DNA from: Polaromonas sp. UBA5171
Lineage (GTDB): Bacteria; Pseudomonadota; Gammaproteobacteria; Burkholderiales; Burkholderiaceae_C
NCBI GenBank assembly: GCA_002413395.1
Contig: DHWX01000128.1
Location: forward strand, 3,285-21,700
DNA length: 18,416 nucleotides
Direction: 5' to 3'
Position numbers and translations under genes: made by a program. Positions 8,002 to 15,762 of this stretch are shown here, one piece after another. Positions within the stretch are counted from its first letter, which is position 1. Each line of letters starts with the position of its first letter. The notes below the pieces were generated by a model. The model saw nothing but the letters and a program-made list of their open reading frames with translations. It was not told the DNA's origin and did not search any database.

Positions 8002-8404
8002 GGCAGCTCGGTAGCCCGAAGAAATTGGGAAAAGATATGAGGATAGCGCAGATATCGTCGCCTTGCCCAATACCTCAAACTAGGGAAACTCTGCATTTCA
8101 ATTAAAAATACCACAAAAACCGGGAAAAGATACAAGCAATAGTTCTGCCCACATCTTGCAACCACCACCTTCAAGTTTTTCAGAAAATCAAAAAGTGACA
8201 TGCCTGCCTGAGCCGGCCAGGCTGATGTTGATTCATGATATCCATGGGGCCGGGGCGGCAGACAGCGCTCCGCATCGCCCAAATGAGGTAACCCGTTACG
8301 GCGATTGGCATATCCCCATTCGACCAAGCAACCTGTAACCCTGGAAACGGCAGAACCTTAAGTAAATCGCCACCGGATCAGCGTGGCTGCCCCGGCGATG
8401 CCGA
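8002..8404. other. 403-bp intergenic region, no convincing gene
   Basis: This gap lies upstream of the minus-strand lipoprotein gene and downstream of the SDR at 8405. It is more AT-rich than its surroundings around 8095-8190. The motif GGGAAAAGATA occurs twice in direct orientation, at 8027-8037 and 8122-8132. An open frame on the minus strand from 8327 to 7998 has no recognisable domain and no good start. A weak stem near the SDR stop is listed separately. I could not identify a clear sigma-70 promoter. Confidence 0.6.
8361..8399 (-). terminator. Possible weak terminator after the SDR gene
   Basis: On the minus strand, 5 nt past the stop at 8405, ATCGCC (plus 8394-8399) can pair with GGCGAT (plus 8366-8371) around a 22-nt loop with extra GG/CC pairing, followed by TTTACTT. 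The stem is short, the loop long and the T-tract interrupted, so termination is uncertain. The position at the end of the long minus-strand gene run is what makes it plausible. Confidence 0.28.
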
Positions 8405-9319
8405 TCAGGCGCGCAACGCGGCCTTCAGGTTCTGTCCGATCTCTGGCCGTTCGGCGAAGGGGTCAATCGGGTTTTTCTGAAGCAAGATGCATTCCATGCG
8501 GGTCTGAACGTTGCCCAGCGCCTTGGGGTGGCTGAAAATGTAAAACTGGTCGGCCGCGATGGCATCGAACACTTTTTGCGCCACTTCAGCCGCGGTGACC
8601 TTGCCTGAACCAACGGCTTTTTCACTCATCGCCTGGCCAATCAATTGGCTACGCGTCGGCTTTTCCGCGGGAAATTGCTCGGGCCTGTTGCGATGGCTTT
8701 GACTGATGCCGGTCGGCACGAAATACGGGCAGAGTACCGAGGCGCTGATCTGGTCGGTGACCAGCGCCAAATCCTGGTACAGCGTTTCACTCAAGGACAC
8801 CACAGCATGCTTGCTCACGTTGTACACGCCCATATTGGGCGGATTGAGCAGCCCGGCCATGCTGGCGGTATTGACGATGTGACCCTGCCAGGCTGAGTCT
8901 TTTGCCGCCGCTGCCAGCATCATGGGCGTGAAAATGCGCACGCCGTGAATCACGCCCCAGAGGTTGACGCCCAGCACCCACTCCCAGTCCTTGACGCTGT
9001 TTTCCCAGATCAGACCGCCGGAACCGACTCCGGCGTTGTTGAAGACAAAATGCGGCGCACCCAAGCGCTCGAAGACGGCCTGGCCCATTGCATCCATTTG
9101 CGCGGCATTGGATACGTCGAGCTTGAAGGGCAGCACTTCGGCTCCATGAGCGTTCGTTTCTGCCTTGAGCTCCGTGCTGGCCTGGTCCAGCGCATCCTGC
9201 TGTACATCGACCAGCACCAGGTTCATGCCCAGTTTGGCGCCTATGCGTGCGCACTCCAGGCCAAAGCCCGAGCCCGCACCAGTGAGAACGGCGGTCTTGC
9301 CTTTGAAATTTTTGATCAT
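8405..9319 (-). CDS. Short-chain dehydrogenase/reductase
   Basis: NAD(P)-dependent oxidoreductase of the classical SDR family, 304 aa, probably cytosolic. The Rossmann motif TGAGSGFG is at residues 13-20, NNAGVGSGG follows at about 98, and the catalytic Ser (NTASMAG) precedes YNVSKHA (Tyr and Lys). At about 304 aa it is longer than the usual 250, with an extended C-terminal part containing QFPAEKPTRS and a tail FAERPEIGQNLKAALRA. ATG 9319 is preferred to the TTG two codons upstream because AAGGAG lies 6 nt before it. It is the last gene of the minus-strand run, 20 nt after the elaA-like pseudogene. The substrate cannot be read from sequence; context suggests a hydroxyacyl or related catabolic intermediate (inference). 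Confidence 0.87.
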   Translation of the reverse strand: MIKNFKGKTAVLTGAGSGFGLECARIGAKLGMNLVLVDVQQDALDQASTELKAETNAHGAEVLPFKLDVSNAAQMDAMGQAVFERLGAPHFVFNNAGVGSGGLIWENSVKDWEWVLGVNLWGVIHGVRIFTPMMLAAAAKDSAWQGHIVNTASMAGLLNPPNMGVYNVSKHAVVSLSETLYQDLALVTDQISASVLCPYFVPTGISQSHRNRPEQFPAEKPTRSQLIGQAMSEKAVGSGKVTAAEVAQKVFDAIAADQFYIFSHPKALGNVQTRMECILLQKNPIDPFAERPEIGQNLKAALRA

Positions 9320-9339
9320 TGCCAACTCCTTGAATTGAA

Positions 9340-9802
9340 TTAAATGGACCGCAGCATTTCGATATGGAAAATGCCGTCTTCAATATATGGCTTTCCGGTT
9401 TTTACGAAACCATGCCGCGCATAAAACGGTTCCAGTCGCACCTGCGCACCAATCCGGATGGGCTGCGCGCCCCATTGGCGCGAGAGGCAGGCGGGTCTGT
9501 TGCACCAAGGCATGGCCAACACCGCCGCTGCGCAGCGAGCCCCGGGTGATCACGCGGCCCATGCTGGCCTCGGTAAATTTGACGCCAGCGGCAAAGCAGC
9601 GCGCGTAAGCCACCAGCCGCCCGCCGTCTGTTCCGAGCAAATGCATGGCCTGCACATCGGCACCGTCCATGTCCTGAAAAATACAGGCCTGCTCAACGAC
9701 AAAAACTTCGCTTCGAAGTTGCAGCAGTTCATACAGTTCAGCGGTCGTCAGGGCATCAAAGGTCACAAAACGCCACGTCAGGGCATCCGTCGCAGCGCTC
9801 AT
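9340..9802 (-). pseudogene. elaA: ElaA-family GNAT acetyltransferase, frameshifted
   Basis: GCN5-related N-acetyltransferase resembling E. coli ElaA, split across two frames. From ATG 9802 the first frame gives 102 residues with ElaA hallmarks (ELYELLQLRSEVFVVEQ, FQDMDGADV, LVAYARCF, GRVITRGSLRSGGVGHALVQQ) and then becomes nonsense. The missing C-terminal part continues in the next frame (QPIRIGAQVRLEPFYARHGF, then PYIEDGIFHIEML) to the stop at 9340. One extra base near 9490-9499 explains the break; repaired length would be about 153 aa, as in ElaA. The start overlaps the GST gene stop by 4 bp (ATGA). A real inactivating mutation and a sequencing error cannot be told apart here. Confidence 0.82.
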
Positions 9803-10737
9803 GCAGGTGTTACCGCCTTGAGCGAAAAACCGATGCGTGGAAAGTGCACATGAACCGTGCCAGCGCGCTCGTCGTTGCGACGCAGCGTGTAGTGCATGCG
9901 GGTGGCTGCAACAAGTTCGCCCTCTGTGGGCTCCGGGCCAAAGCTTTCGGCGCTGACCAGCACACGGCTACCCAGCGGGATGCCGTGTTCATCCTGAAAA
10001 ATATCGTCATGCAATGGCGCTGGCGTGGCGGCCGCTGCCACCGCAACGGCCTCTTGCGCGCTGAATTTTTTCATCGTCCCGTGGCCGATGGCATCCATGC
10101 GATCCATCCAGTCCAGCACTGCGGGGGTGAGGTTCAGGATATCGGCCAGCACCGGCGTGCGCACGCGCGTGAACCAGAGTGGGTGAAACATCGCAAAGTC
10201 GGTGATACATGGCACCTCGCCCTGCAAAAACGGCCAGTCAGTGAGCATGTCCGACAGGCGGCGCAAATAGGATTTGTAGGCCGCTGCGGCATCGGCCGGA
10301 CGCAGGCGCAGCATGCCCACGCTCATGGCCTTGCGGTCCTCGCCAAATGCACGGGCCACTTCCGGCCCGGCTTTTTCAAACAACTGCGCAATGCCTCTGG
10401 CCTGCATGTTGAACGCCATGGAGGTCCAGAACAGCGTGGTGTCAGCCCATTGGGCCAGCGTGCGCGCCATGCCCTTGCCGGGTTCTGAATATAGCGTGGG
10501 CCGGGGCTGGAGGTGTTCCAGCACGTCGGCAATCAGGGCGGTATCGCAATAGATATCGGCACCGATTTGCAGCACCGGCGTTTTACGGTAGCCGCCGGTC
10601 AGCGCTACCAGCTCGGGTTTAGGCATGATCGCCGGGATGACCACCGATTTCCAGGTCAGATTCTTGTAGCCAAGAATCAGGCGGATCTTTTCGGAAAAGG
10701 GCGAAGTCGGGTAGTGGTGAAGTATCAACTCAGTCAT
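9799..10737 (-). CDS. Glutathione S-transferase-like protein with C-terminal extension
   Basis: GST-superfamily protein, 312 aa. The thioredoxin-like N-terminal domain at about 1-80 carries HHYPTSPFSEKIRL, the cis-Pro segment KTPVLQIG and the glutathione gamma-Glu site CDTALIADVLE. An all-helical C-terminal GST domain runs to about residue 215, with CITDFAMFHPLW at the usual conserved Asp position. A further stretch of about 75 residues (from HDDIFQDEHGIPLG to the end) looks beta-rich and is not part of a standard GST; I do not recognise it. The ATG at 10737 has AGGAG 8 nt upstream. The stop overlaps the start of the elaA-like gene. Actual GST activity and substrate are unknown. Confidence 0.85.
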   Translation of the reverse strand: MTELILHHYPTSPFSEKIRLILGYKNLTWKSVVIPAIMPKPELVALTGGYRKTPVLQIGADIYCDTALIADVLEHLQPRPTLYSEPGKGMARTLAQWADTTLFWTSMAFNMQARGIAQLFEKAGPEVARAFGEDRKAMSVGMLRLRPADAAAAYKSYLRRLSDMLTDWPFLQGEVPCITDFAMFHPLWFTRVRTPVLADILNLTPAVLDWMDRMDAIGHGTMKKFSAQEAVAVAAAATPAPLHDDIFQDEHGIPLGSRVLVSAESFGPEPTEGELVAATRMHYTLRRNDERAGTVHVHFPRIGFSLKAVTPA

Positions 10738-10795
10738 GGCGGGCGCTCCTGAATGCTTGAAGCTCTAGGCGGTCCCCGGTGGCAGGGAGGTTTCC

Positions 10796-11813
10796 TTAAA
10801 TCAGCTTGACAACCTGTTTGCCGAAATTTTTGCCTTTGAGCAGGCCCAAAAAGGCTTCCGGCGCGGCTTGCAGGCCCTGCGCCACGGATTCTTCGCGGAC
10901 GCAGTTTGCCGGTGGCCACCAGCGTGCCAAGTTCCTTGAGCGCTTCGGGCCAGACCTCCATGTGCTCGCTGACGATAAAACCCTGAATTTTGAGCCGGTT
11001 GGTTAAAATCAGCGCCGGGTAGGTCATGGGCATCGGCTGGCCATCGTAGCCGGCAATCATTCCGCACAGCGCGATGCGGCCAAAGGCGTTCATGCGTGTG
11101 AGCACAGCATCGAGCACCAGGCCGCCAACGTTTTCAAAATAGCCATCAATGCCATCGGGACAGGCTTCCTTGAGTGCCTTGGAGAGCGACGCCGCATCCT
11201 TGTGCAGCTTGTAATCGATGCAGGCGTCAAAGCCCAGTTCGTCCACGGCGTACTTGCACTTCTCGGGGCCACCGGCAATGCCAACCACGCGCAGGCTTCG
11301 GGCTTTTGCCAGGGCTGCAAAAGCGCTACCCACCGCACCGGTGGCGGCGCTGACCACAACCGTTTGACCCGCCTTCGGTTCGATGATTTTCACCAGCCCA
11401 TACCAGGCGGTGACGCCGGGCATGCCCACCGCGCCCAGATAATGGGACAGTGGCACATGGCTGGTATCGACTTTGCGCAAGGCCCCCGGCTGGTCTGCAT
11501 TGACCACGCTGTACTGCTGCCAGCCGCCCATGCCAACCACCTGATCGCCAGGCTGAAACTTGGGCGAGCGGCTTTCCACCACTTCGCCTGCGGTGCCGCC
11601 GCCCATCACTTCGCCGAGCGGCTGCGGTGCGGCGTAGCTTTTTGCGTCGTTCATGCGGCCACGCATATAGGGGTCCAGGCTCAAAAAGTGGTGGCGTACC
11701 AGCACCTGACCGTCCTGCAAGGCGGGTGTCTGGCTGGTCACAAGCTTGAAGTTGCTGGCGACGGCTTCGGCGGTGGGCCGGTTGTCGAGCAGAATTTGCT
11801 GGTTGGTAGGCAT
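10796..11813 (-). pseudogene. CurA-like NADP-dependent MDR oxidoreductase, frameshifted near the C-terminus
   Basis: Zinc-independent medium-chain reductase of the CurA / leukotriene-B4-dehydrogenase-like family, expected to reduce enone double bonds with NADPH. ATG 11813 (AGGAA upstream) begins MPTNQQILLDNRPTAEAVAS. The substrate lid motif SLDPYMRGRM and the cofactor loop AATGAVGSAFAALAKA are intact. After LVATGKLR (plus 10898-10904) the frame becomes nonsense and would read on to 10734 inside the GST start. In the next frame the expected family ending continues (REESVAQGLQAAPEAFLG, then GKNFGKQVVKLI) to a TAA at 10796. One extra base at 10898-10901 explains this; repaired length would be about 338 aa, normal for the family. 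Loss affects only the last 45 or so residues, but these line the dimer and substrate region in relatives. Confidence 0.83.
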
Positions 11814-11857
11814 GTTGATTCCTGTTTGCTATTGGTTTAGGAGCTTCAGACGCCATT

Positions 11858-11893
11858 TTTATACGGGCCAAAGCACAATTTTTTTGAAAAAAA
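11858..11893 (-). promoter_or_regulatory. AT palindrome and -10-like element upstream of the MDR gene
   Basis: The 82-bp gap before the MDR gene contains a perfect TTTTTTTGAAAAAAA palindrome (11879-11893). On the minus strand this is followed 15 nt later by TATAAA (plus 11858-11863), about 45 bp from the ATG. No matching -35 hexamer sits at 16-18 nt. It could be a weak internal promoter or regulator site, or simply AT-rich spacer. Confidence 0.25.
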
Positions 11894-11895
11894 CA

Positions 11896-12345
11896 TCAGT
11901 CGGTTGAAATAGGGCTGACGGGCGCATGCGGGTCATTCGTGCCCGCAGGCTCCCTGCCCAGGCGTCTGACGTATTTGAACGTTCCAGTGGCGTGAGCGCA
12001 AGTGTGTCCCTGCACGTCATACAGTGTGGCTTCGGTAAACGCCAGGGTGGCACTGCGGTGCAGCAGACGGCCTTTCCCCGTGAGCTTGCTGCCGTCGCCC
12101 GGCGCCGGTTGCATGAAGCTGGTCTTCATCTCGATGGTGACCACGCCCATGTCCTTTTGCACGCTACGTGCGGCCACGGCCATGGTCACATCCAGCAGCG
12201 TCATGATGGCACCACCGTGGGCCACCGCAAACGAGTTCAGATGCTCTGGCCGCGGTGTGTAACCAATGACCGACGCACCACCCTCAAACAGTTCCAGCAC
12301 AAAGCCGAGGTGGTTGACAAAGGGGATTTCCGCGCCGAAATTCAT
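11896..12345 (-). CDS. PaaI-type hotdog-fold thioesterase (second of two)
   Basis: Probable acyl-CoA thioesterase, 149 aa, a single hotdog domain. The family signature is VAHGGAIMTLLDVTMAVAA at about residues 43-61, followed by the central strands VVTIEMKTSFMQPAPGD and a terminal strand TATGTFKYVRR-like segment. It hydrolyses a CoA thioester in the cytosol in this family; the substrate is not deducible. ATG 12345 (MNFGAEIPFVNHLGF) was chosen because the open frame upstream runs into a GC-rich hairpin element. The Shine-Dalgarno is poor. It shares little sequence with the other thioesterase at 15312. It lies 82 bp before the MDR gene and 99 bp after the SDR. Confidence 0.85.
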   Translation of the reverse strand: MNFGAEIPFVNHLGFVLELFEGGASVIGYTPRPEHLNSFAVAHGGAIMTLLDVTMAVAARSVQKDMGVVTIEMKTSFMQPAPGDGSKLTGKGRLLHRSATLAFTEATLYDVQGHTCAHATGTFKYVRRLGREPAGTNDPHAPVSPISTD

Positions 12346-12361
12346 AGCGACCCAAAAAAAG

Positions 12362-12441
12362 TACGCAGCGCGGGGCCACCCCAAGCCAGGCCAGCCCCCA
12401 CGGGGGGCAGCGTAGTAAGCGAAGTGACAAGCGTGGGGGCC
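12362..12441. repeat. GC-rich hairpin intergenic element
   Basis: An 80-bp element between two minus-strand genes, rich in inverted repeats. GCCCCCAC (12394-12401) is complementary to GTGGGGGC (12433-12440). Alternatively GCCCCC pairs with the adjacent GGGGGC (12403-12408) around a 3-nt loop, and GGGGCCACCCC sits at the other end. I recall very similar GC-rich units repeated in Comamonadaceae genomes, but only one copy is present here so repetition cannot be shown from this window. Confidence 0.5.
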
Positions 12442-12444
12442 ATA

Positions 12445-13245
12445 TCAGCCTCCGGTGACCACGGAAACGCCGCCATCCACCGCCAGCCATTGCCCGGTAA
12501 TGTGTTTTCCAGCGTCTGAGGCATAGAGCACGCACAGGCCTTTGAGGTCTTCGTCATCGCCGAGTCGGCCCAGCGGGGCATGCGCGGAGAGTTTTTCCTC
12601 CCCCATGGCCTTGAGCGTGCCCATGGTCATCTTGCTCGGGAAAAAGCCCGGGCAGATGGCGTTGACGTTGATGTTGTAGGCACCCCATTCACACGCCAAT
12701 GCTCGCGTGAAGTTGATCACAGCTCCCTTGGACGTGTTGTAGGCAATGGTATTCATGCCACGCGGGTTGCCGCCAAGACCGGCGATCGAGGCCACGTTGA
12801 TGATGCGGCCTGACTTGCGTGCAATCATGCTGTGCCTGGCGATATGCTGCGACAAAATAAAGTAGCCTCGGACATTGAGGTTCATGACCTTGTCCCAGGC
12901 TTCCACCGGATGGTCTTCGGCGGGCGCGCCCCAGGCAGCACCGGCGTTGTTGACCAGAATGTCCACGTGTCCCAGGCGCTGGATGGCTGTATCGGCCAGC
13001 GCGCGGATGTCGGCTTCCTTGGCACAGTCGGCGGCAATCCAGTCGGCATCGATGCCTGCTGCTTTCAGCTCGGCCGCCGACTCGATCAAGTCTTCAGTCT
13101 TGCGCGAACTCAGCATCACTTTGGCCCCCGCCTCGCCCAGCGCATGGGCCAGTTGCAGGCCCAGGCCGCGCGAGCCGCCGGTGACGAGGGCGGTTTTTCC
13201 TTTGAGATCAAACAGCTGCTGAATGGTGCGGGTCACTTGTGTCAC
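12445..13245 (-). CDS. SDR family oxidoreductase (3-oxoacyl reductase / gluconate 5-dehydrogenase-like)
   Basis: Classical NAD(P)-dependent SDR, 266 aa. Cofactor motif TGGSRGLG at 22-29, VNNAGAAWG at about 97, catalytic Ser in NVASIAGLGG and YNTSKGAV (Tyr/Lys) at about 168, and the C-terminal signature ITGQWLAVDGGVSV. The start is a GTG at 13245 with AAGGA 8 nt upstream; the usual N-terminal FDLKGKTALVTGG spacing fits this start. It is the first gene after a 211-bp gap, so a promoter may lie there. FabG-like reductases and hydroxyacyl-CoA dehydrogenases share these motifs. The catabolic context favours oxidation of a hydroxyacyl intermediate (inference). Confidence 0.87.
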   Translation of the reverse strand: MTQVTRTIQQLFDLKGKTALVTGGSRGLGLQLAHALGEAGAKVMLSSRKTEDLIESAAELKAAGIDADWIAADCAKEADIRALADTAIQRLGHVDILVNNAGAAWGAPAEDHPVEAWDKVMNLNVRGYFILSQHIARHSMIARKSGRIINVASIAGLGGNPRGMNTIAYNTSKGAVINFTRALACEWGAYNINVNAICPGFFPSKMTMGTLKAMGEEKLSAHAPLGRLGDDEDLKGLCVLYASDAGKHITGQWLAVDGGVSVVTGG

Positions 13246-13347
13246 GGGTTGTTTCCTTCAGGTTGGTCATCCAAGTACATGACAGATGGTGCGCAATACG
13301 CCTGCCATAGCGCAGACCAGCTGGTGCTGCGCTGTTTTCAAAGACAG

Positions 13348-13377
13348 AGTAAAGCACAAGATCGCCGTTTTCTTCAA
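13348..13377 (-). promoter_or_regulatory. Candidate sigma-70-like promoter for the SDR block
   Basis: In the 211-bp gap the minus strand reads TTGAAG (plus 13372-13377), an 18-nt spacer, then TTTACT (plus 13348-13353). Each hexamer matches the consensus at 4 of 6 positions. The site is about 100 bp upstream of the GTG start. It is weak evidence, supported mainly by the size of the gap in an otherwise tight gene run. Confidence 0.22.
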
Positions 13378-13456
13378 GCCTGGCTGTCCTGATGGCGACT
13401 TCAAACACCGGCATCCCGGGCGTTGCCCTTCAATCAAAAACTCATCAAAATGGAAA

Positions 13457-15289
13457 TTAAAACGCTTTTTCAGGCAGGTCGGCACAGGTCAGGTCACGCG
13501 ACTCAACTACATTCAGCCAGGCGCTGGTTTTTGGCAATTCGTAATGGTAAAAATAGCGGGTAGCCGCCAGTTTTCCTTGGGTGGCAGCTGTTGATCCTGT
13601 CGCATCTGCTTCCAGTGCGACGAGCGCCACATCGAGCCAGATCCACGCCAGCACGGTATGGCCGAAGGCCTGCATATAGGGCACCGCATTGGCCAGCGCA
13701 TCCACCGGGTTGCCGGTGGCCCAGGCGGCCTGTGTGGCACTGCCCACCTGTTGCAGGGCCTTGCCGAGCGCCCTGGCATGATCGGCCAGTTTCGGCACCC
13801 GTGTGGCTCGCTCGACCGTCGCGCCAATGCGCGCCGTCAGCAGCGCGAGCCCCCTGCCCCCTTCCATCAGCACCTTGCGGCCCAGCAGGTCGGTGGCCTG
13901 AATGCCGTGCGTGCCTTCATGGATCATGTTCAGGCGGTTGTCGCGCCAGTACTGCTCGACCGGGAAGTCACGTGTATAACCATAGCCGCCGTGGATCTGG
14001 ATCGCCAGCGAATTGGCTTCCAGGCACCACTCGCTGGGCCAGCTTTTGGCAATCGGCGTGAGCACCTCCAGCAGCAGGCGGGCGTCGTCGGCTGCCTGCG
14101 CTTCGGCGGTATGCTGCTCGTCCACCAGGCGCGCGCAATACAGCTCCAGTGCCAGCGCGCCTTCACAATAGGCTTTTTGCGCCAGCAGCATGCGCTTGAC
14201 GTCAGCGTGTTCAATGATGCGGATTTGGGCTTGCGAGGCGTCTTTTCCCCCGACGCCGAGCGGTCGCCCTTGCGGACGGTTCTTGGCGTAGTCCAGCGAG
14301 GCGTGGTAGCCAGCCAGACCGAGCATGGTGGCAGCAAGCCCGACGCCAATGCGCGCCTCGTTCATCATGTGGAACATGCAACGCAGGCCCTCATGCGGCT
14401 TGCCAACCAGATAGCCCACCGCGCCTGCCTGGCCTCCTACCGGGTACTTGCCTTCGCCAAAATTGAGCAGCGTGTTGGTGGTGCCACGCCAGCCCAGCTT
14501 GTGGTTGAGTCCGGCCAGGGCCACGTCATTGCGCTCACCGGTAAGTTCGCCCCGGGTGTTCACCATTTTCTTCGGGACAATGAACAATGAGATGCCTTTG
14601 GTACCGGGAATCAGCTTGCCGTCAGCACCAGGAATTTTGGCCAGCACCAGGTGGATGATGTTCTCGGTGAGCTCATGCTCGCCAGAAGATATCCACATCT
14701 TGTTGCCCCTGAGACGGTAGCGTGCGCCCAGCGGCTCGGCTTCAAAATCCGCCCCGTCAGGCACGGCGCGGGTCATGACATCGCTGAGCGAGGAACCGGC
14801 TTGCGGTTCCGACAGGCACATGGTGCCGGAAAAGCGCCCCGCAAACTCGTTCAGCGCGAACACTTTTTTCTGCAGATCAGTACCATGCACCATCAGCAAA
14901 TTGGCATTGCCAGTGGTCAGCATTCCAGAACCGATGCTGACCGAGGCCATGGCAAAAAAGGCATTGGCCGCCGCTTCCACCGTATAGGGAAGCTGCATGC
15001 CGCCGATGTCATAGTCTTGCGCGGCACTGAGCATGCCGGATTCAGCGTAGGCCTTGTGCGCGTCGTGCGTGGCCTGCGGCAGGATCACTTTTTCGCCGTC
15101 AAACTTCGGCTCCTGCGTATCGACCAGCCGATTGAATGGAGCGTATTTTTCGCGGGCGATGCGCTCGCAGGTATCCAGCACGGCATCAAATGTTTCACGC
15201 GAATGGTCGGCGAAACGCTGGCGCTGGTTCAGCGACTCAGCGTTAAGCCACTGGTACAGCAGAAAATCAAGTGTGGGTCTCAGGCTCAT
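13457..15289 (-). CDS. Long-type acyl-CoA dehydrogenase (DmdC/FadE-like group)
   Basis: FAD-dependent acyl-CoA dehydrogenase introducing the alpha-beta double bond of an acyl-CoA; about 610 aa, so of the long subfamily with an extra N-terminal segment and a C-terminal domain rather than the 380-aa type. Visible blocks are FAD/substrate motif MCLSEPQAGSSLSDV, NKMWISSGEHELTENI, LNHKLGWRGTTNT, NEARIGVGLAA, and HGGYGYTRDFPVEQYWRD followed by NMIHEGTHGIQATDLLGRK. E458 in HEGT matches the usual catalytic base. ATG 15289 (MSLRPTLDFLLYQW) begins 22 nt after the thioesterase stop; the frame is open to 15385, but that would overlap the thioesterase. The DmdC (methylmercaptopropionyl-CoA) and FadE-like members cannot be separated by eye. 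Context points to fatty or aromatic acyl-CoA oxidation. Confidence 0.92.
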   Translation of the reverse strand: MSLRPTLDFLLYQWLNAESLNQRQRFADHSRETFDAVLDTCERIAREKYAPFNRLVDTQEPKFDGEKVILPQATHDAHKAYAESGMLSAAQDYDIGGMQLPYTVEAAANAFFAMASVSIGSGMLTTGNANLLMVHGTDLQKKVFALNEFAGRFSGTMCLSEPQAGSSLSDVMTRAVPDGADFEAEPLGARYRLRGNKMWISSGEHELTENIIHLVLAKIPGADGKLIPGTKGISLFIVPKKMVNTRGELTGERNDVALAGLNHKLGWRGTTNTLLNFGEGKYPVGGQAGAVGYLVGKPHEGLRCMFHMMNEARIGVGLAATMLGLAGYHASLDYAKNRPQGRPLGVGGKDASQAQIRIIEHADVKRMLLAQKAYCEGALALELYCARLVDEQHTAEAQAADDARLLLEVLTPIAKSWPSEWCLEANSLAIQIHGGYGYTRDFPVEQYWRDNRLNMIHEGTHGIQATDLLGRKVLMEGGRGLALLTARIGATVERATRVPKLADHARALGKALQQVGSATQAAWATGNPVDALANAVPYMQAFGHTVLAWIWLDVALVALEADATGSTAATQGKLAATRYFYHYELPKTSAWLNVVESRDLTCADLPEKAF

Positions 15290-15311
15290 GGCGATCCGAT
15301 CTTGATGAGGG

Positions 15312-15743
15312 TCAGGTGGAACTGTTTTTGGCCGGCAGGCGGGCAATCGTGCCCTGGGCCACGGCGCATAGTTTGTCCTCGCCATTCATTACCGTAAAAA
15401 CGTCACAGCGGCAGACTGCCTGCGATTGGCCTGCATACACCGCTTGGGCACGCGCAATCAGCCGCTCACCGACGGCCGGTCTGACGTAGTTGATCTTGAA
15501 CTCCGAGGTGACCACCGGAACGCCCAACGCCGTGCCACCCGCGAAAGTGAGTGCATTGTCAGCCGCATAGCTGACAACGCCGCCATGTACAAAGCCGTTT
15601 TGTTGAAAATTTTTCTCGGTCACCGGAACATGCAGTTCGCAATATCCCGGCGTCAGCGCATGCAACTCGGCACCAATCAGTGTGCTTAAAGGCTGCAGCG
15701 CAAGAAACGCCTGCCCTTTCTGAAGGAACAGAGTTTCATTCAT
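15312..15743 (-). CDS. PaaI-type hotdog-fold thioesterase (first of two)
   Basis: Probable acyl-CoA thioesterase, 143 aa. The hotdog signature NGFVHGGVVSYAADNALTFA lies at about 49-68, with strands YCELHVPV before it and SEFKINYVRPAVGERL after it. PaaI relatives release stalled CoA thioesters, which would fit a safety role in a beta-oxidation operon (inference). I chose ATG 15743. An in-frame TTG at 15764 would start inside the hairpin repeat. No strong Shine-Dalgarno precedes the ATG. It is followed 22 nt later by the acyl-CoA dehydrogenase and preceded by repeat copy B and the thiolase. Confidence 0.86.
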   Translation of the reverse strand: MNETLFLQKGQAFLALQPLSTLIGAELHALTPGYCELHVPVTEKNFQQNGFVHGGVVSYAADNALTFAGGTALGVPVVTSEFKINYVRPAVGERLIARAQAVYAGQSQAVCRCDVFTVMNGEDKLCAVAQGTIARLPAKNSST

Positions 15744-15762
15744 AAGGTTGAAGTGGTTTCTC

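Noticed and set aside
7998..8327. 109-aa minus-strand open frame upstream of the DsbG-like gene
   Set aside because: No domain or good start, and it ends exactly over the start of the real gene. It has one hydrophobic patch but nothing else to support it.
10734..10795. Reading the MDR gene through to 10734 as an authentic longer protein
   Set aside because: Residues after LVATGKLR are nonsense, while the family C-terminus is intact in the next frame with its own stop at 10796.
13658..14590. 310-aa plus-strand open frame inside the acyl-CoA dehydrogenase
   Set aside because: Antisense shadow of a well-supported gene with low-complexity composition and no recognisable family.
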